Shown here: positions 1 to 4,295 of the stretch, in pieces
Layout of the letters: each line of letters opens with the position of its first letter
How positions within the stretch are numbered: the stretch's first letter is position 1
From: Roseiflexaceae bacterium
GTDB taxonomy: Bacteria > Chloroflexota > Chloroflexia > Chloroflexales > Roseiflexaceae
Direction: 5' to 3'
DNA: 6,124 bases
NCBI GenBank assembly: GCA_014381165.1
Contig: JACMIM010000356.1
Coordinates: 1 to 6,124 of the forward strand
Position numbers and translations under genes: made by a program
Notes under the pieces: generated by a model
What the model was told of the DNA's origin: nothing
The model's input: the letters and a program-made list of their open reading frames with translations, nothing else
Databases searched by the model: none

Positions 1-88
1 CCTCGAAGGCTAGCAGCTGGCGCAAGTGAGACTCTGGTGCCCAGATAGCGGCCATCGCCGCAGTGGTGTAGAGGTCGATCACAGGCAT
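1..88 (-). CDS. Fumarase/aspartase-superfamily lyase, N-terminus only (adenylosuccinate lyase- or PcaB-like)
   Basis: An open frame starts at the ATG at 88-86 and runs off the left edge, giving 29 codons. The peptide begins MPVIDLYTTAAMAAIW and ends in LRQLLAFE. This matches the start of the superfamily that holds adenylosuccinate lyase (PurB), argininosuccinate lyase and 3-carboxy-cis,cis-muconate cycloisomerase (PcaB): a short Y/LYT..M..IW segment followed by an L..LL..E helix. In the family this segment precedes the all-helical core that forms the homotetramer; PurB acts in the cytosol in purine synthesis and PcaB in protocatechuate degradation. No clear Shine-Dalgarno sequence precedes the ATG, so the start is less certain than the frame. 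Too little is present to choose between the members; the active-site loop lies outside the window. Confidence 0.5.
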   Translation of the reverse strand, partial: MPVIDLYTTAAMAAIWAPESHLRQLLAFE

Positions 89-105
89 TTTCACAATCAA
101 GCGTT

Positions 106-184
106 CAGCGGATTGAACGGATGCAGCGGGTAAGTCGCTTCACAATCTATTGGAGATCCTCTGCTAAATCCGCTCTATCCGCTG
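106..184. repeat. Imperfect 17-bp inverted repeat upstream of the lyase
   Basis: The left arm, CAGCGGATTGAACGGAT (106-122), matches the reverse complement of 168-184 (CAGCGGATAGAGCGGAT) at 15 of 17 positions, with 45 bp between the arms. It lies directly upstream of the minus-strand lyase start, so it could be a regulatory dyad or a dispersed genomic repeat. Each arm also contains a partial direct repeat of CGGAT. Confidence 0.4.
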
Positions 185-311
185 GGCGCAAAGCGCTGGC
201 CCTACTGACAACGCTCGGCGCGATTAGGGCAGGGAGAGGGGTGAGGCAGCGTCGACAGCTCAGGCATGCGTTGGTAACGACGATTTGGGTGGGGGAGGGC
301 GCGAGCTACGC

Positions 312-361
312 ACTGAGCCCACGCGCCGAGATCTATCCGATCTTGGCCGCGTGGGCTCAGT
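312..361. repeat. Long palindromic hairpin element 1
   Basis: A 14-bp perfect stem pairs ACTGAGCCCACGCG (312-325) with CGCGTGGGCTCAGT (348-361). It continues inward past a bulged C at 347 through CCGAGAT (326-332) with ATCTTGG (340-346), with one G-T wobble, and closes with C333-G339 over a loop of about 5 nt. The whole hairpin is about 22 bp. There is no T-tract on the plus side (TCATCCAGCC follows) and none on the minus side, so an ordinary intrinsic terminator is unlikely. It may be a REP/MITE-like palindrome or a structured RNA. Confidence 0.65.
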
Positions 362-384
362 CATCCAGCCAACAAAAAGGTGGC

Positions 385-436
385 GGGGTATCACTTGGGG
401 TGCCCGATGGGCTTGCAAGCCCCGGCGTGATACCCC
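385..436. repeat. Nested palindromic element 2
   Basis: Outer arms GGGGTATCAC (385-394) and GTGATACCCC (427-436) are perfect 10-bp complements. Inside lies a perfect 14-nt palindrome, GGGCTTGCAAGCCC (409-422), and a competing small hairpin GCCC-GAT-GGGC (402-412). ACCCCAA (432-438) can also pair with TTGGGGT (395-401), so alternative folds exist. It sits 23 bp after the first palindrome and has almost the same length (52 versus 50 bp), which suggests one compound element. No poly-T tract follows on either strand. Confidence 0.6.
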
Positions 437-699
437 AAACGACGGTCTGGTTGGCCGCTCCCGATCGCAGGAATGTGGTGGCTTAGGTGCCGCATCTGGG
501 TTACGTGTTGCGGGTCGCATAGCTCGGTTTGCAGAGCATCTGCTTGGAAGGTAGCCAAGGTGCTGTCTGCCGACATCCACAGCCATCTTTCTCTGCATCA
601 GGACGACATCTGCAATTCCTTCCATACCTTCCGCCCGCATCCACCAAAATCGCTTGGCTTGGCTACAGTTTGGCTCCATGCCATTCACTTTTCTTGTTC

Positions 700-728
700 T
701 TGATGTGTGCCTCGCACATCTGTATCAT
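700..728 (+). promoter_or_regulatory. Promoter of the decayed HNH unit with operator dyad in the spacer
   Basis: A -35 box TTGATG (700-705) and a -10 box TATCAT (723-728) are separated by exactly 17 bp, close to the sigma-70 consensus. The spacer holds a dyad: GATGTGTG (702-709) pairs with CGCACATC (713-720), with one G-T wobble, around CCT. A repressor bound there would cover both promoter boxes. The expected transcript start near 735 lies about 24 bp before the ATG at 759. This layout fits tight autoregulation, as seen in many small DNA-binding/partner gene pairs; the repressor itself is unknown. Confidence 0.45.
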
Positions 729-758
729 GGACGTGCTGGCTATGCGGATGAGTATATC

Positions 759-1057
759 ATGACCATTGAAATTACAATCCAGGTGCCTGATGCATTATCC
801 AGGCTGAGACCCAGCCCGGCATGCAGCACGAACAAGCTATCATTGAACTCCTGACGAGTCAGCTAACTCCGGATCAGGTGTTAGCCTTGCGGCCCTCAGC
901 GGAACTGTAACAGCGGGTGCGTAACCTGCTGCAGCGCAAGAAGCGAGGGACGGCAACTGTGAACGAGGTGGTAGAGTTAGAGCGTTACCTGCTGCTTGAG
1001 CATCTCGTGCGCGGGGCAAAAGCCCAGGCCTTGCAGCAAACACCGCGTACCGCATGA
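759..1057 (+). pseudogene. Small HNH-partner protein, broken by frameshift and stop
   Basis: The gene starts at the ATG at 759 with MTIEITIQVPDAL, a start I associate with a small, hydrophilic protein of about 100-120 residues encoded just upstream of HNH endonucleases in Chloroflexota and cyanobacteria. After about 13 codons the frame is lost, apparently through an internal deletion near 800-810. The rest of the protein is readable in another frame from about 811: a segment QHEQAIIELL...LALRPSAEL, then a TAA stop at 908-910, then QRVRNLLQRKKRG...LERYLLLEHLV to a TGA at 1055-1057. That TGA overlaps the HNH ATG as ATGA, the mark of translational coupling in the intact ancestor. A weak GGATGAG lies before the start. 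The gene cannot give a full-length product. Function is unknown; an antitoxin or DNA-binding accessory role is only a guess. Confidence 0.65.
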
Positions 1058-1422
1058 GCAGCTATGCCTCCGCTGCCCTACGATGGCTTGTTACTGCGCG
1101 GGCGCAAGGGCGCTGCGCGTACTGTTTCTTTCCCCAGGAGGCCAGCTTTCTCACCTTCGAAATTGAGCACATCATCAGTGAAAAGCATGATGGGCCAACG
1201 AAGGAAGCGAATCTGACCCTCGCTCGTCCCTATTGTAACGACCATATCGGTCACTATCCGTGGCGCCGTATTGCTATGAGATTATCAGCGACCTGCGCGG
1301 TCGCACCATTGGGGCCAACCGCCTGTCGTGTCGGCCTGCCCAGTAGTACGATGTCCCACTGCTCGCGGTCGAGCGCGAGCGTTGCCAGAACCTCCTCCGG
1401 CGTGGGAAAGCGCTGGTGCTGA
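1054..1422 (+). pseudogene. HNH endonuclease, truncated after the catalytic core
   Basis: The frame opens with MSSYASAALRWLV, followed by CAYC (Cys21, Cys24), EIEHI (His39), EKHDGPTKEANL (Asn53) and YCNDH (Cys61, His64). This is the layout of HNH nucleases of the zinc-ribbon kind, where His-Asn-His sits between two CxxC pairs. Here the first Cys of the second pair is replaced: LARPYCN stands where ACxxCN is expected, so the zinc site is damaged. Homology stops near residue 66 (about base 1250). The remaining codons to 1422 read through the antisense 3' end of the methyltransferase gene and are not HNH-like; the usual C-terminal half (about 90-100 residues) is missing. The upstream partner is also broken. 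I read this as a dead copy cut by a rearrangement near 1250; a residual short protein is possible. Confidence 0.7.
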
Positions 1423-1904
1423 TTTTGGTTCCACGACCACGGTGCGACCGACGCGTGTTCGACCACCAACAGGAGGCCACCACCCGCCACGGCTGACGCT
1501 GCGCGCTGTAGCACGCGAGCCCGGGGAAATGCCACGGGCGATTGCAGGTACTGGGCGGAGACCAGGTCAAAACTGCCCGAGGGAAAGGTGTGGGCGAGAT
1601 CGTGCTGCTGAAAGTCAATGCGGCCCGCGACGCCGACTGCGGCGGCCTGGGCTGCTGCCCGGTGGAGGGCGGTGGCGGATACGTCGACGGCCGTCACCTG
1701 CCAGCCACGCTGGGCCAACCACAGCGCGTCCCCCCCCTCAGCACACCCAAGGTCGAGCGCCGAGCCTGGGGGCAACGATGCCACGACGTCAACCAGGACC
1801 GCATTTGCCTCTCCGCTCCACACCCGTTCATGCTTCTGATAATGCGCTTCCCAGAAGCGCTCGCCCTCGGTACGACGGTCCTCGTTGTGCCGTTCATCGT
1901 TCAT
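1254..1904 (-). CDS. Class I SAM-dependent methyltransferase (TehB-like fold)
   Basis: This 216-residue soluble protein carries a Rossmann-type SAM-binding core: motif I ALDLGCAEGGDA (49-60), the acidic end of strand 2 in TAVDVS (71-76), an HDL motif II-like segment (101-103), then FDLVSAQYL (112-120) and GGLLLVVEH (142-150). The N-terminal FWEAHYQKHERVWSGEAN is typical of the small methyltransferase group often annotated as TehB-like or thiopurine-methyltransferase-like, which methylate small thiols, chalcogenides or similar nucleophiles. The start has an AGGAG 8 nt upstream. It lies 16 bp downstream of the oxidoreductase on the same strand and is surely co-transcribed with it. Its tail converges on the truncated HNH gene, with no terminator visible between them. 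Substrate unknown; S-methylation of a thiol product of the neighbouring enzyme is an inference. Confidence 0.85.
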   Translation of the reverse strand: MNDERHNEDRRTEGERFWEAHYQKHERVWSGEANAVLVDVVASLPPGSALDLGCAEGGDALWLAQRGWQVTAVDVSATALHRAAAQAAAVGVAGRIDFQQHDLAHTFPSGSFDLVSAQYLQSPVAFPRARVLQRAASAVAGGGLLLVVEHASVAPWSWNQNQHQRFPTPEEVLATLALDREQWDIVLLGRPTRQAVGPNGATAQVADNLIAIRRHG

Positions 1905-1920
1905 TGGTAGTGCTCCTTGC

Positions 1921-2985
1921 TCATTTGCCTGGCATCGCGATCGCGCACGGCTTCGGCGTCGCTGTGTTTCGGGCGCGGAAGGCCGCCACGGCGCGGGTGG
2001 TTTCTTCTGCGATCAAGTCGGCGTTGATCGCGGCTCCGGCCTTCAGCCCCGCAGCCGCAGCGGTGATAACCTGCGCCATGGGATCGGCGACGTTGCCAGC
2101 GACCCACACCCCCGGCACGCTGGTCGCTCCGGTGCCGTCGGCGGCGATGTAGCTGCCAATCACCGATCCGGCAATCTCCAGCGCCGTTGTTTCCAGCCCC
2201 AGCGTGCGCAGCAGGGCGGCGCGTGCTCCAACGCGAGGCGCGACCACCACGGCTTGGCGTGGGACGAATGCGCCCGAGCGCAGTCGCACGCCCACGAGCC
2301 GGTCGTCACGGACTTCAAGCGCTGCGACTTCGCCCGCGATGACGGTGATGCCACGAGCGGCGAGTTGCTCGGCCTGCTCCGCGGACAGCGGAGGCGCGGT
2401 GTGCTGAAACACGACCACATCGGCGCTCAACTGCCGGAACAGCAATGCCCCATGGACGGTCATCGGCCCCGTCGCGAGAATGCCGATGGCCTGATCGCGC
2501 ACCTCCCAGCCGTGGCAGTACGGGCAGTGGATGACATCACGCCCCCACCGCTCGGCCACACCTGGAACCTCGGGCAGTTCGTCAAGCAGCCCGGTGGCGA
2601 CCAACAGCCGTCGCGCAGAGACAGTCGTGCCGTCGGATAGGCCGACTTGGAAGCGGGCGCGTGCAGGATCACCGTCCATGCGCTCGACCGTGGCGACGCT
2701 GCCAGCCATGCATTGGCCGCCATAGCCCGCGACCTCGGCGCGACCGACCGCCAATAAGTCCAAGGGCGCGGTTCCATCGCGTGACAGGTAGTTGTGCATG
2801 TGCGCGGCTGGTGCATTGCGGGGCTGACCGCCATCAATCACCAGCACCGAACGGCGCGAGCGACCAAGGGCGAGCGCGCCGCTCAGGCCCGCTGCTCCAC
2901 CCCCAATCACCACCACGTCGTACCACGCGCCGCGGCCCGATCCGTTCGTAGCTCCACCCACCTGCACCGCATCGAATGTGGTCAT
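1921..2985 (-). CDS. TrxB-like NAD(P)/FAD-dependent oxidoreductase with CPYC motif
   Basis: A 354-residue flavoprotein of the thioredoxin-reductase-like family. In order: the FAD ADP-binding motif VVVIGGGAAGL (24-34) with the acidic strand end VIDGG (49-53); LLVATG (127-132); the redox-active pair in HCPYCHGWE (153-161, Cys154 and Cys157); a second nucleotide-binding region from about 166; and the C-terminal FAD signature PGVWVAGNVADP (291-302) followed by AQVITAAAAGLKAG. The second Rossmann motif is weak: ILATGPM replaces GxGxxA, and the HRRxxxR that binds the NADPH 2'-phosphate in true TrxB is absent. It may therefore use O2 or another acceptor, as dithiol oxidases of the GliT/HlmI type do, rather than act as a classic thioredoxin reductase. 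AGGAG lies 6 nt before the ATG. The Rrf2 regulator upstream and the methyltransferase downstream form one minus-strand cluster. Confidence 0.85.
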   Translation of the reverse strand: MTTFDAVQVGGATNGSGRGAWYDVVVIGGGAAGLSGALALGRSRRSVLVIDGGQPRNAPAAHMHNYLSRDGTAPLDLLAVGRAEVAGYGGQCMAGSVATVERMDGDPARARFQVGLSDGTTVSARRLLVATGLLDELPEVPGVAERWGRDVIHCPYCHGWEVRDQAIGILATGPMTVHGALLFRQLSADVVVFQHTAPPLSAEQAEQLAARGITVIAGEVAALEVRDDRLVGVRLRSGAFVPRQAVVVAPRVGARAALLRTLGLETTALEIAGSVIGSYIAADGTGATSVPGVWVAGNVADPMAQVITAAAAGLKAGAAINADLIAEETTRAVAAFRARNTATPKPCAIAMPGK

Positions 2986-3005
2986 CTCGTGCTCCTTCCG
3001 GCATG

Positions 3006-3032
3006 TATCACAGACTTTAGAGACTGTTAATA
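3006..3032 (-). promoter_or_regulatory. Rrf2 operator-like site and -10 region before the oxidoreductase
   Basis: On the plus strand the site reads TATCACAGAC (3006-3015), a 6-bp spacer, then GACTGTTAATA (3022-3032). It matches the site in front of rrf2 at 16 of 27 positions, with the outer TAT.ACAGAC and TAATA blocks conserved, and it lies in the same orientation (about 20 bp from the start codon here, 12 bp at rrf2). A partial dyad, CAGACTTT/AGAGACTG (3012-3027), is visible. The minus-strand TATTAA at 3027-3032 stands where the rrf2 -10 box stands; its -35 is poor (T-rich, near 3048-3055), so this promoter may be weak or need activation. Confidence 0.5.
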
Positions 3033-3046
3033 GCTACAATTGCGAC

Positions 3047-3072
3047 AAAAAAACGAGTGAGGCACCGTTTCA
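3047..3072 (-). terminator. Possible weak terminator after rrf2
   Basis: Just after the rrf2 stop, the minus strand has a short GTGA/TCAC pairing (about 3056-3072) followed by CG and a run of seven T (3047-3053). The stem is only 4 bp and GC-poor, so termination would be partial at best. The T-run may instead be the A/T-rich upstream part of the oxidoreductase promoter. Confidence 0.25.
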
Positions 3073-3498
3073 CGCAGGTGGTTGTTCTGCCTCATTCAGC
3101 CACTGCGTCGTCTGAGCAGCGAGCTCAATCAGCTTGCGCCCGTTGAGGTACGACTCAAGGTGTCGCTCTGCATCACGCATCACGTGTTGAATCAAGCAGG
3201 CGTCATGCGGAAGCCCAGCGCCACAATGAAACGATGAGGCGGTTCCTTCGATGGCGTGAATGACATCCAGAAACGAAAGCTCACTGTTATTCTTTGCCAG
3301 GGTATAGCCCCCGTGTGCGCCAGGGGTTGACTCAATCAAGCCGGCCTTCACAAGTTTGGTCAGAATTTTGGAGAGATATGTCGGCGAGAGGGACTGAAGG
3401 GCGGCGAGGCGCTGGACACCAAGCGTTGTTCCCGACGGGAGCGCCACAAAATACAACATGGTGTGAAGCGCATAGTTCGTCGCTTGTGAGTACTTCAT
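3070..3498 (-). CDS. Rrf2-family transcriptional regulator with two cysteines
   Basis: From the ATG at 3498 the protein is 142 residues, beginning MKYSQATNYALHTMLYF, the classic Rrf2 N-terminus. The winged helix-turn-helix follows: LGVQRLAALQSLSPTYLSKILTKLVKAGLI, then the wing GAHGGYTLAK (60-69). The sensor loop holds Cys92 and Cys101 (FHCGAGLPHDACLIQH), with His105 nearby; IscR and NsrR use three Cys in this loop, so here the cofactor or redox chemistry must differ (a [2Fe-2S] with other ligands, or a disulfide switch). An upstream in-frame ATG (3552) would add 18 residues but has no ribosome binding site; the 3498 start has GGAG 5 nt upstream and keeps the family's normal length. It sits just before the oxidoreductase-methyltransferase pair on the same strand and shares operator-like sequences with it, so it most likely represses itself and the pair. 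Confidence 0.9.
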   Translation of the reverse strand: MKYSQATNYALHTMLYFVALPSGTTLGVQRLAALQSLSPTYLSKILTKLVKAGLIESTPGAHGGYTLAKNNSELSFLDVIHAIEGTASSFHCGAGLPHDACLIQHVMRDAERHLESYLNGRKLIELAAQTTQWLNEAEQPPA

Positions 3499-3510
3499 CG
3501 CTGCTCCGTC

Positions 3511-3537
3511 TATTACAGACCTAACGAGTCTATAATA
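3511..3537 (-). promoter_or_regulatory. 27-bp palindromic operator overlapping the rrf2 promoter
   Basis: On the plus strand TATTACAGAC (3511-3520) and GTCTATAATA (3528-3537) are inverted repeats matching at 9 of 10 positions, with a 7-bp spacer CTAACGA. The site covers the -10 box (3532-3537) and the expected transcript start near 3525, an ideal place for repression. Its length and A/T-rich outer half-sites fit an Rrf2 dimer footprint. Autoregulation is inferred from position. Confidence 0.6.
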
Positions 3538-3560
3538 CAGGATATGCAGCATCGTGTCAA
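3532..3560 (-). promoter_or_regulatory. Strong sigma-70-type promoter of rrf2
   Basis: On the minus strand a perfect -35 TTGACA (3555-3560) is followed after exactly 17 bp by TATTAT (3532-3537), 5 of 6 matches to the -10 consensus. The -35 box lies only about 10 bp beyond the stop codon of the upstream fur-like gene. The leader is then about 25 nt up to the ATG at 3498. Confidence 0.7.
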
Positions 3561-3570
3561 CTTTGCTTCT

Positions 3571-4029
3571 TCATGCAGCCAGACAGCGCGGGCAGAGGCC
3601 GAATAGCTCAACCAAGTGGCTGCTGATACGAAAGCCAGTGCTTTGTTCGAGCCGCTGAACCAACTCCTGCACGCCGCAATTATCGAAGCGCACCAGCACG
3701 CCGCAACGCGTACACAGCACATGATGGCCATGGCCCGCCCCTAAACTATAGCGGTGGCAGTCATCAAGCCCGTGAACGCGCTGCAACAGATTGAGATCAC
3801 ACAACAGCTTGACGGTGCGAAAAATACTGGCGATACCGGGCGAATCACCGTGCTGCACCAGCCAATCCTCGATTTCTTGCACATTGAAGGCCCCGGTCTG
3901 TGCCGTTGCGGCCTGAAGCACCGCCAGACGCGGTGCGGTCACCTTGTAGCCTGCCGCAACCAATTGTTTTGCCAGATTGGTGACGGCTGGCGGCAGGCTA
4001 TCCTGGCGGGCCTTGAGATAGCGACTCAT
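3571..4029 (-). CDS. Fur-family metalloregulator, probably Zur-like
   Basis: From the ATG at 4029 the protein is 152 residues, normal for Fur/Zur/PerR. The N-terminal winged helix spans about 15-95, with GYKVTAPRLAVLQA, QEIEDWL and IASIFRTVKLL corresponding to the family's R..VL, E.I...L and YR.L helices. The dimerisation domain holds DDCHRY (Cys91, His92), the metal-rich GHGHHVLC (His100, His102, His103), CTRCG (Cys106, Cys109) and FGLCPRC (Cys146, Cys149); these four Cys form the structural zinc site of the family. Cys91 just before the His cluster recalls the Zur sensing site. TTG at 4032 is an alternative start, but AGGAG stands 7 nt before the ATG, the better spacing. It is divergent from a COG0523 GTPase, a classic Zur target, so Zur is favoured over Fur or PerR; sequence alone does not settle the metal. 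Confidence 0.88.
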   Translation of the reverse strand: MSRYLKARQDSLPPAVTNLAKQLVAAGYKVTAPRLAVLQAATAQTGAFNVQEIEDWLVQHGDSPGIASIFRTVKLLCDLNLLQRVHGLDDCHRYSLGAGHGHHVLCTRCGVLVRFDNCGVQELVQRLEQSTGFRISSHLVELFGLCPRCLAA

Positions 4030-4080
4030 CAACGAGCTCCTAGCGAACGCGCAACCACGGGTTGCTCACAATGCTGCGCA

Positions 4081-4110
4081 AATTGTACCACACCCAATTG
4101 AGTGCTACTC
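4081..4110 (-). promoter_or_regulatory. Candidate fur-like gene promoter with overlapping dyad
   Basis: A minus-strand TACAAT (4082-4087) is a good -10 box; the matching -35 position (4105-4110, GAGTAG) is poor. A 19-bp dyad, AATTG-N9-CAATT (4081-4099), overlaps the -10, the size and A/T-rich type of site that Fur-family dimers bind. Autoregulation is plausible but not shown. Confidence 0.35.
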
Positions 4111-4116
4111 GCAATA

Positions 4117-4145
4117 TTGACAGATAGGAAGTCTAGTGATACCCT
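4117..4145 (+). promoter_or_regulatory. Candidate GTPase promoter
   Basis: A perfect -35 TTGACA (4117-4122) is followed after 17 bp by TACCCT (4140-4145), only 3 of 6 matches to the -10 consensus. TATT-GACA (4115-4122) is also matched by an inverted TGTCAAATA (4147-4155), so the two could be operator arms. If this promoter is used, the leader is about 145 nt long. Confidence 0.3.
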
Positions 4146-4159
4146 GTGTCAAATACAAG

Positions 4160-4174
4160 CGATAGAAACTATCA
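4160..4174. promoter_or_regulatory. Zur-box-like dyad
   Basis: The minus strand reads TGATAG-TTT-CTATCG, a 6-3-6 dyad broken only at its outermost pair. It resembles Zur boxes of the TGATAAT-N-ATTATCA kind described in cyanobacteria at about 10 of 14 defined positions. It lies between the divergent fur-like and GTPase genes, just downstream of the candidate plus-strand promoter, a fitting place for repression of the GTPase. Confidence 0.35.
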
Positions 4175-4196
4175 ATCGAGATGGTACCGTATGCCA

Positions 4197-4248
4197 CTGG
4201 CGTACTGCCGCCGTCCGACCCCTCGTGCGAGCCGGAGGGTCACGCCAG
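4197..4248 (+). other. Structured leader in front of the GTPase gene
   Basis: CTGGCGT (4197-4203) is complementary to ACGCCAG (4242-4248), and directly inside the right arm GGGTC (4237-4241) pairs with GACCC (4217-4221), which encloses CTC-GTGC-GAG (4222-4231). Competing pairing TCCG/CGGA (4214-4217 with 4233-4236) is also possible. No T-run follows. The fold lies about 50 nt before the ATG and would be in the untranslated leader. No known riboswitch class can be assigned with confidence. Confidence 0.4.
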
Positions 4249-4295
4249 CCAGCAACTCGAATTGGGCCACCATCATCTAGCAATGGAGTTGAACC

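Larger units (their letters stand above)
89..758. other. Long non-coding stretch with palindromes, no supported gene
   Basis: No frame here shows a recognisable domain, a consistent codon bias or a good ribosome binding site; the open frames on both strands look like chance high-GC openings. It holds an inverted repeat near the lyase start (106-122 with 168-184), a GCCCTA/TAGGGC pair (199-204 with 225-230), two large palindromic elements (312-361 and 385-436), and, at its right end, the promoter of the decayed HNH unit. The minus-strand frames around 391-688 could be a worn remnant of an older gene, but I do not recognise one. The neighbouring HNH unit is broken, which suggests that this whole left part of the window is accessory and decaying. 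Confidence 0.6.

Noticed and set aside
312..361. Intrinsic terminator
   Set aside because: The hairpin is strong, but neither side carries a T-tract and no gene ends nearby.
437..640. tRNA or other stable RNA gene
   Set aside because: No T-loop GGTTCGA-type sequence, no acceptor stem or cloverleaf pairing could be found.
260..688. 142-codon minus-strand open frame in the gene-free stretch
   Set aside because: It runs straight through both palindromic elements, lacks a ribosome binding site and any recognisable family.
1328..2152. 274-codon plus-strand open frame
   Set aside because: Antisense to the methyltransferase and oxidoreductase genes; Arg/Pro-rich composition typical of high-GC shadow frames.
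3499..3552. 18-residue N-terminal extension of the Rrf2 protein
   Set aside because: The extension would span the promoter -10 and operator, has no Shine-Dalgarno, and the family starts at MKYSQATNYAL.
4180..4260. Cobalamin riboswitch upstream of the COG0523 gene
   Set aside because: GCCACTG and a GAGCCGGAGGGTC stretch recall parts of the B12 element, but the 5' core and a proper B12 box (AGCCAGGAGACCTGCC-like) are missing and the spacing is too short.
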